Assembly: GCA_029777145.1 (NCBI GenBank)
Contig: JAKOSS010000018.1
Span: 1-9,890 of the forward strand
Length of the DNA: 9,890 nucleotides
Origin: Acidobacteriota bacterium
Lineage (GTDB): Bacteria; Acidobacteriota; Blastocatellia; Pyrinomonadales; Pyrinomonadaceae
Reading direction: 5' to 3'
The translations under genes and the position numbers were made by a program. Positions 6,154 to 9,890 of this stretch are shown piece by piece. The notes under the pieces are model-generated. The model saw nothing but the letters and a program-made list of their open reading frames with translations, did not search any database and was not told the origin of the DNA. Within the stretch, counting starts at the first letter, position 1; every line of letters starts with the position of its first letter.

Positions 6154-7794
6154 ATGATTTTGGAGAGATTCAAAGGGCTCGGCACGACATTCGGCTTTTC
6201 TGCCGGAATTGTCGCAGTCGCCGCATTGGCCCTTCATTTCGGTGCCAACAACGCACCGGTACACGCTGTACAGGACACTCCGCAGGCCGCACCGTCGGCG
6301 ACGTTTGCGGGAACCGGAGTCGGAAGTATTCCGGACGGTCCGGGGTCGCCGACCGCGTGCGGTTCTGACGGAACGCCGCTCAACATTTCGTTCAACGTTA
6401 CGGGCATTAGCGGCCCGCCGAGCGACGTTCAGGTCTCGATGACGTTCGGCTCGCCGATTCACACATGGGCAGGTGACGTGACGGCGATCCTGATCGCTCC
6501 CAACGGAGCTTCGCAAACGCTGTTCGGATACACGGGATCGACCACTGCCGGTGGTTGCGGCGACTCATCCGATCTGGCTGGCCCATACAACTTCTTTGAC
6601 GGTGCCGCGGCACCGCCGTCGGGCGGCTGGTGGCAGGCAGCGACGGCCGCAGGCGCAGCGGCATCGATCGCAACCGGTGATTACCGGACGACGAACCGCG
6701 GCGGCGCGGGCGCGACGAATCCGCAACCGGCGACCTCGATGAACCCGACGTTTTCCGGGATCCCGACCTCGAACGGAACGTGGACGCTCCGCGTGATCGA
6801 CGGCGGCGGCGGCGACACGGGTGCGGTTTCGGCCGCGACTCTGACGCTGAACGCAGCGGCGCCCCCTACCAACACCCAGCACGTCGTCGATTTTGACGGC
6901 GACGGCAAAACCGATCGCGCAGTTGTCCGCAACACCGGCGGCGGCGCGAACGGCCAGGTCACCTGGTTCGTAAACTTCGCAGGTTCCGGCAACACGCAGG
7001 CGTGGGATTGGGGTCTGGCGCAAGACTTCTTTACGCCGGGCGACTTCGATGGCGACGGCAAAACGGACATCGCAATTTGGCGTCCGCTGTCGAGCGGCCA
7101 ACCTTCGGGCAATGCGTTTTTCTACGTCCTTAACAGTGCGACAAGCACCGTCACAATTGAAGACTTTGGACAAACGGGCGATGACCCGACGGTCATCGGC
7201 GACTACAACGGCGACGGCAAGTTCGATTTCGCCGTTTACCGTGCCGGCGCGGCTTCGGGCGATCAGAGCACCTGGTTCTTCAAGACCGCGGTCGGCGGAG
7301 CCGTGAATTACCAGCCGTGGGGCGTCAACGGTGACTTCCCGGCGCCGGGCGACTATGACGGCGACGGCAAGGCCGACTTTGCGGTTCAGCGCAACAACGG
7401 CGGCGGCACCGCGGCCTTCTGGATCAAGCAGACGACGGCCGGAAACAAGGTGCAGGTCTTCGGCACCCCGACCGATGTCATCGTTCCGGGCGACTACGAC
7501 GGTGACGGCAAGACCGACATAGCGGTTATCCGCGGTTCGGCAGGAAGCATCAATTGGTGGATCCTGCGAAGCAGCGACAGCGGTGTCGACTTCCACATCT
7601 TCGGTGCCTCGGCGACCGACTTCCCGACCCAGGGCGACTACGACGGCGACGGAAAGACGGATCCGGCAGTTTGGCGCAGCAGCGCGAGCCCCGGAGCCAG
7701 CGCGTTCTGGTACAAGGGTTCGACGAGCGGTTCAATCAGCGTTCCGTTCGGCGCAAGCGGCGACTATCCGGTTGCCAACTACAACAGTCACTGA
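6154..7794 (+). CDS. Secreted P-domain protein with six FG-GAP/VCBS-type calcium-loop repeats
   Basis: Complete 546-residue protein, probably exported. Seen: a hydrophobic N-terminus (residues 12-30, ending APVHA) with likely cleavage near residue 38; a domain at about 47-237 that resembles the P-domain of proprotein convertases (HTWAGDVTAILIAPNGA, then NGTWTLRVIDGGGGDTGA); then six repeats whose D-x-[DN]-G-D-G-K-x-D loops start at residues 246, 297, 350, 400, 447 and 495, each followed by a variant of AVxR and an aromatic strand. The chain ends in a half repeat (SGDYPVANYNSH) that could close a beta-propeller as in FG-GAP/VCBS proteins. The Asp-rich loops should bind calcium. No protease catalytic domain and no C-terminal sorting signal are visible, so the role is probably binding or structural at the cell surface or outside. 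Substrate and partner are unknown. A terminator follows 24 bases after the stop. Confidence 0.92.
   Translation: MILERFKGLGTTFGFSAGIVAVAALALHFGANNAPVHAVQDTPQAAPSATFAGTGVGSIPDGPGSPTACGSDGTPLNISFNVTGISGPPSDVQVSMTFGSPIHTWAGDVTAILIAPNGASQTLFGYTGSTTAGGCGDSSDLAGPYNFFDGAAAPPSGGWWQAATAAGAAASIATGDYRTTNRGGAGATNPQPATSMNPTFSGIPTSNGTWTLRVIDGGGGDTGAVSAATLTLNAAAPPTNTQHVVDFDGDGKTDRAVVRNTGGGANGQVTWFVNFAGSGNTQAWDWGLAQDFFTPGDFDGDGKTDIAIWRPLSSGQPSGNAFFYVLNSATSTVTIEDFGQTGDDPTVIGDYNGDGKFDFAVYRAGAASGDQSTWFFKTAVGGAVNYQPWGVNGDFPAPGDYDGDGKADFAVQRNNGGGTAAFWIKQTTAGNKVQVFGTPTDVIVPGDYDGDGKTDIAVIRGSAGSINWWILRSSDSGVDFHIFGASATDFPTQGDYDGDGKTDPAVWRSSASPGASAFWYKGSTSGSISVPFGASGDYPVANYNSH
6294..6864 (+). other. P-domain-like region, copy 1
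   Basis: Residues about 47-237. Typical P-domain features are seen: an early SIPDGPG segment, the central strand pair around HTWAGDVTAILIAPNG, and the closing NGTWTLRVIDGGGGDTG followed by a hydrophobic strand. In known proteins this fold follows a subtilisin or metalloprotease domain. Here it stands directly after the signal peptide, with cysteines at about residues 69 and 134 that might form a disulfide. Confidence 0.75.
6889..7794 (+). repeat. Six tandem calcium-loop repeats, copy 1
   Basis: Loop codons begin at 6889, 7042, 7201, 7351, 7492 and 7636. The spacings are 153, 159, 150, 141 and 144 bases, with a final half repeat at 7762. The DNA around each loop (GACGGCGACGGCAA with small changes) is also repeated, so these are coding direct repeats that could recombine. 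Confidence 0.85.
7381..7678 (+). repeat. 3' direct repeat unit, copy 1 (loops 4-6)
   Basis: These 298 bases match 9593-9890 with 6 differences counted by eye, including a run of 131 identical bases (7548-7678). The match may go on beyond the window in copy 2. Confidence 0.9.
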
Positions 7795-7818
7795 TCTTCG
7801 GTTCCGTGATCAAAAAGA

Positions 7819-7856
7819 AGCCCGCGATGTGGATCACACGTCGCGGGCTGTTTTTT
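7819..7856 (+). terminator. Rho-independent terminator after the first P-domain gene
   Basis: AGCCCGCGA (7819-7827) pairs perfectly with TCGCGGGCT (7841-7849). TGTG/CACA extends the stem inward with a two-base bulge and a 3-base loop, and a T6 run follows at 7851-7856. An A-run at 7812-7816 on the 5' side could allow some function on the other strand. It separates the two paralogous genes into two transcription units. Confidence 0.93.
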
Positions 7857-8159
7857 CATCGTCGATTAGTCTTCCGTCAACATCTGCGACGTTTCGCTGC
7901 CGCGGAAACGAATGAATTCCCTCGCCCCATCGGCCTGAACCGGCTTCGTCGAGAAAATCGGAAGGCACTCCGGAGTGCACCGTATTGGAGAACGCTTGCC
8001 GGGTTCGCGGAAGATTTACGGCAATTCTTCGGCAAAAACAAAATTTGATCGCGTCAAACTGTCACGGATCGTTGTTTTTCAGCAGTCAAGACGATCGCAT
8101 TTCGAGTACCCGGCAGTTTCATACTTCCGACGACCGAAATGCGCGACATCTCGTTTCTT
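7857..8159. other. Intergenic stretch, no gene seen
   Basis: Short frames here (for example 7975-8172 and 7985-8179) lack a convincing ribosome binding site and known motifs. I see no tRNA, repeat array or clear palindrome. The stretch has little visible similarity to the region upstream of the first copy until the promoter-like motif at 8160. Confidence 0.55.
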
Positions 8160-8188
8160 TCGTGTTTTCTAGCATTTAGGGTTAGACT
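8160..8188 (+). promoter_or_regulatory. Candidate promoter of the second P-domain gene
   Basis: TCGTGT (8160-8165), 17 bases, TAGACT (8183-8188). It is the counterpart of 5953-5981 before the first copy and shares the GTGTTTT and GGTTAGA elements at the same distance. The -35 match is weak. The leader would be about 175 bases. Confidence 0.4.
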
Positions 8189-8308
8189 TGCGGGGAAGCG
8201 TTCCTGCCAAACGTATCGATTCAGACGCAACAGCCTCGTTGGCCGTGCCCCGCAACGGGCCTCGGATCCGACGTAACGGGTTTGCGGGATGCCAGTTATC
8301 TAAATGCA

Positions 8309-8329
8309 GCGGATCCGTGCGAGGTCCGC
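8309..8329 (+). promoter_or_regulatory. Conserved leader hairpin, copy 2
   Basis: The 21-base sequence and fold are identical to 6091-6111: a stem of GCGGA/TCCGC plus CC/GG with a bulged T. It lies 43 bases before the start codon, at the same distance as in the first copy. The upstream part of this leader differs from copy 1. It can form other pairings, such as CGTTG (8237-8241) with CAACG (8253-8257) and CGCAA (8226-8230) with TTGCG (8282-8286). Confidence 0.5.
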
Positions 8330-8356
8330 ACTGTTCAACTCAATCGCGATTTTCAG

Positions 8357-8363
8357 AAGGAGG
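8357..8363 (+). promoter_or_regulatory. Ribosome binding site of the second P-domain gene
   Basis: AAGGAGG with eight bases to the ATG at 8372, identical in sequence and spacing to the first copy. It fixes the start. Confidence 0.9.
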
Positions 8364-8371
8364 ATCTGATC

Positions 8372-9890
8372 ATGATTTTGGAGAGATTCAAAGGGCTCGG
8401 CACGACCTTCGGCTTTTCGGCCGGAATCGTCGCAGTCGCCGCATTGGCCCTTCATTTCGGTGCCAACAACGCGCCGGTTCAAGCCGTTCAGACGACGGCG
8501 CTGACGGCACCGTCAGCAACATTTGCCGGAGCCAACCTCGGCGCAATCCCCGATGGACCCGGAACGCCGAATCTGTGCGGCAACGACGGAACGCCGAGGA
8601 ACGTGACGTTCGACGTCTCCGGTTTCAGCGGTGCTCCGAGCGATGTTCGCGTCTCGATGACGTTCGGCGCACCGGTGCACACCTTTGCGGGCGACGTGAC
8701 GGCGATCTTGATCGCTCCAAACGGAGCCTCGCAGACCCTGTTCGGCTACACGGGATCGACGACCGCAAACGGTTGCGGAGATTCGTCCGACCTGGCCGGA
8801 CCGTACAACTTCTTTGACGCCGCGGGCTCCCCGCCGTCGGGCGGCTGGTGGCAGGAAGCAACAACGCAGGGTGCGGCGGCGGCTCTGTCATCGGGTGATT
8901 ATCGGACGACCAACCGCGGCGGCGCCGGCGCAACCAACCCGCAGCCCGCGACGACCATGAATCCGACGTTCTCGTCGATTCCGACCGCGAACGGAACCTG
9001 GACGCTCCGCCTTCTTGACGGCGGCGGCGGCGACACCGGAGCGATCTCGGCGGCAACTTTGACGGTTACCGGCGGAGCGCCTCCTTCAAACCCGCAGCAT
9101 ATTGTCGACTTTGACGGCGACGGCAAAACGGATCGTGTGGTCGTCCGCAATACGGGCGGCGGCGCGAACGGACAGGTGACCTGGTTCATCAACTATGCCG
9201 GAAACGGAACGACCTTCGCGTCTGAATGGGGCCTCGCGAGCGACTTCTTTACTCCCGCGGATTTCGACGGCGACAACAAGACCGACATCGCGGTCTGGCG
9301 CGCCCCGGTATCCCCGAATCCGAACGGAACCTTCTTCATCCTGAACAGCGCGACAAGCACGGTCAGAATTGAGGGCTTCGGAAACGTCGGCGATGATCCG
9401 ACCGTGATCGGCGACTACGACGGAGACGGCAAAGCGGACGTCGCTGTTTATCGCGGCGGGGCAGTCTCCGGTGATCCCAGTTTCTGGTTCTACCAGACGA
9501 CCGCGGGTGGACCGGTGACCTACCAGCAATGGGGACAGAGCGGAGATTTCCCGGCGCCGGGCGATTATGACGGCGACGGCAAGGCGGACTTTGCGGTTCA
9601 GCGCAACAACGGCGGCGGCAGCGCGGCCTTCTGGATCAAGCAGACGACGGCCGGAAACAAGGTGCAGGTCTTCGGCACCCCGACCGATGTCATCGTTCCG
9701 GGCGACTACGACGGTGACGGCAAGACCGACATCGCGGTGATCCGCGGTTCCGGAGGAAACATCAATTGGTGGATCCTGCGAAGCAGCGACAGCGGTGTCG
9801 ACTTCCACATCTTCGGTGCCTCGGCGACCGACTTCCCGACCCAGGGCGACTACGACGGCGACGGAAAGACGGATCCGGCAGTTTGGCGCA
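8372..9890 (+). CDS. Second secreted P-domain/calcium-loop repeat protein (C-terminus beyond window)
   Basis: Paralogue of the preceding gene; 506 complete codons are visible before the right edge. It has the same order: a signal peptide whose first 36 residues are identical to copy 1 (then APVQA, likely cleavage near 38), a P-domain-like region (HTFAGDVTAILIAPNGA; NGTWTLRLLDGGGGDTGA), and calcium loops at residues 246, 297, 348, 398, 445 and 493. Relative to copy 1 the net difference is a two-residue deletion between loops 2 and 3. Loop 2 has Asn in place of the second Gly (DFDGDNKTD). The frame is intact throughout, so it is not a pseudogene in view. By comparison with copy 1, about 40 residues and the stop are missing. 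Role as for copy 1: probably an exported calcium-stabilised binding or structural protein, substrate unknown. Confidence 0.9.
   Translation, partial: MILERFKGLGTTFGFSAGIVAVAALALHFGANNAPVQAVQTTALTAPSATFAGANLGAIPDGPGTPNLCGNDGTPRNVTFDVSGFSGAPSDVRVSMTFGAPVHTFAGDVTAILIAPNGASQTLFGYTGSTTANGCGDSSDLAGPYNFFDAAGSPPSGGWWQEATTQGAAAALSSGDYRTTNRGGAGATNPQPATTMNPTFSSIPTANGTWTLRLLDGGGGDTGAISAATLTVTGGAPPSNPQHIVDFDGDGKTDRVVVRNTGGGANGQVTWFINYAGNGTTFASEWGLASDFFTPADFDGDNKTDIAVWRAPVSPNPNGTFFILNSATSTVRIEGFGNVGDDPTVIGDYDGDGKADVAVYRGGAVSGDPSFWFYQTTAGGPVTYQQWGQSGDFPAPGDYDGDGKADFAVQRNNGGGSAAFWIKQTTAGNKVQVFGTPTDVIVPGDYDGDGKTDIAVIRGSGGNINWWILRSSDSGVDFHIFGASATDFPTQGDYDGDGKTDPAVWR
8512..9076 (+). other. P-domain-like region, copy 2
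   Basis: Residues about 47-235. It keeps the same anchor motifs as copy 1 (AIPDGPG, HTFAGDVTAILIAPNG, NGTWTLRLLDGGGGDTG) and both cysteines, while the residues between the anchors differ much more than in the flanking regions. Confidence 0.73.
9107..9890 (+). repeat. Tandem calcium-loop repeats, copy 2 (sixth cut by the edge)
   Basis: Loop codons begin at 9107, 9260, 9413, 9563, 9704 and 9848. Loops 5 and 6 and the DNA between them are almost identical to copy 1, while loops 1-4 show more differences. Confidence 0.85.
9593..9890 (+). repeat. 3' direct repeat unit, copy 2
   Basis: Partner of 7381-7678 at an offset of 2212 bases. The edge of the window cuts it, so its right border is unknown. 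Confidence 0.9.

Larger units (their letters stand above)
6088..6254 (+). repeat. 5' direct repeat unit, copy 1 (leader plus signal peptide)
   Basis: These 167 bases match 8306-8472 with 5 differences counted by eye. They cover the conserved hairpin, the ribosome binding site and codons 1 to about 33. Confidence 0.9.
8306..8472 (+). repeat. 5' direct repeat unit, copy 2
   Basis: Partner of 6088-6254 at an offset of 2218 bases. Two of the five differences lie in the 66-base untranslated part and three in the signal-peptide codons. Confidence 0.9.

Noticed and set aside
6565..7596. Minus-strand open frame of 343 codons opposite the first P-domain gene (and its counterpart at 9086-9808)
   Set aside because: It is the antisense of the repeat region: the Val/Ala-Val pattern mirrors the repeated loop DNA. 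The plus strand has signal peptide, ribosome binding site and terminator.
7975..8179. Two overlapping short open frames after the terminator
   Set aside because: They overlap each other in different frames, lack a ribosome binding site and motifs, and run into the second promoter-like region.
8188..8817. 209-codon open frame across the second leader and start
   Set aside because: It is out of frame with the clear gene at 8372, is very Arg/Ser-rich, and is a shadow of the duplicated sequence.
7381..9890. Paired direct repeats as borders of a mobile element
   Set aside because: The repeats are parts of two homologous genes in the same order, with no transposase, terminal inverted repeats or target-site duplication; tandem gene duplication explains them.

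Overview
The window looks like a moderately GC-rich bacterial chromosome. It carries three secreted, cell-envelope or extracellular proteins and no RNA genes, mobile elements or CRISPR arrays that I can support. The style of the calcium-loop repeat proteins (D-x-D-G-D-G-K-x-D followed by AVxR) and the large alpha-2-macroglobulin remind me of Acidobacteriota of the Blastocatellia/Pyrinomonadaceae type. That is an inference from family resemblance; no marker gene here proves it.

Layout. Positions 1-5566 on the minus strand hold one uninterrupted open frame that runs off the left edge. It encodes a bacterial alpha-2-macroglobulin (A2M) with a cleavable signal peptide, a candidate bait region and an intact C-x-E-Q thioester motif. 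Only 1855 residues are in view; the C-terminal end of the thioester domain and whatever follows are outside. Positions 5567-6153 are a divergent intergenic region with candidate promoters in both directions and a structured leader. Positions 6154-7794 (+) encode a complete 546-residue secreted protein: signal peptide, a P-domain like that of proprotein convertases, then six FG-GAP/VCBS-type calcium-loop repeats. A clear intrinsic terminator follows at 7819-7856, then about 300 bases without a gene, then a second promoter and leader. Positions 8372-9890 (+) hold a paralogue of the preceding gene, cut by the right edge inside the sixth repeat.

How the parts relate. The two P-domain/repeat genes form a tandem duplication (offset 2218 bp, then 2212 bp after one 6-bp indel). 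The duplication includes the promoter-like region and the leader up to the start codon. Similarity is mosaic: the leader plus signal peptide (97 percent) and the last repeats (98 percent) are almost the same, while parts of the P-domain are far more diverged (22 differences in one 60-base block). This points to gene conversion or to strong constraint at both ends. Each copy seems to be its own transcription unit, because a terminator lies between them and each has its own promoter-like motif and leader. The A2M gene is transcribed divergently. A role of A2M in trapping proteases is known for the family, but a functional link to the P-domain proteins is not shown by the sequence.
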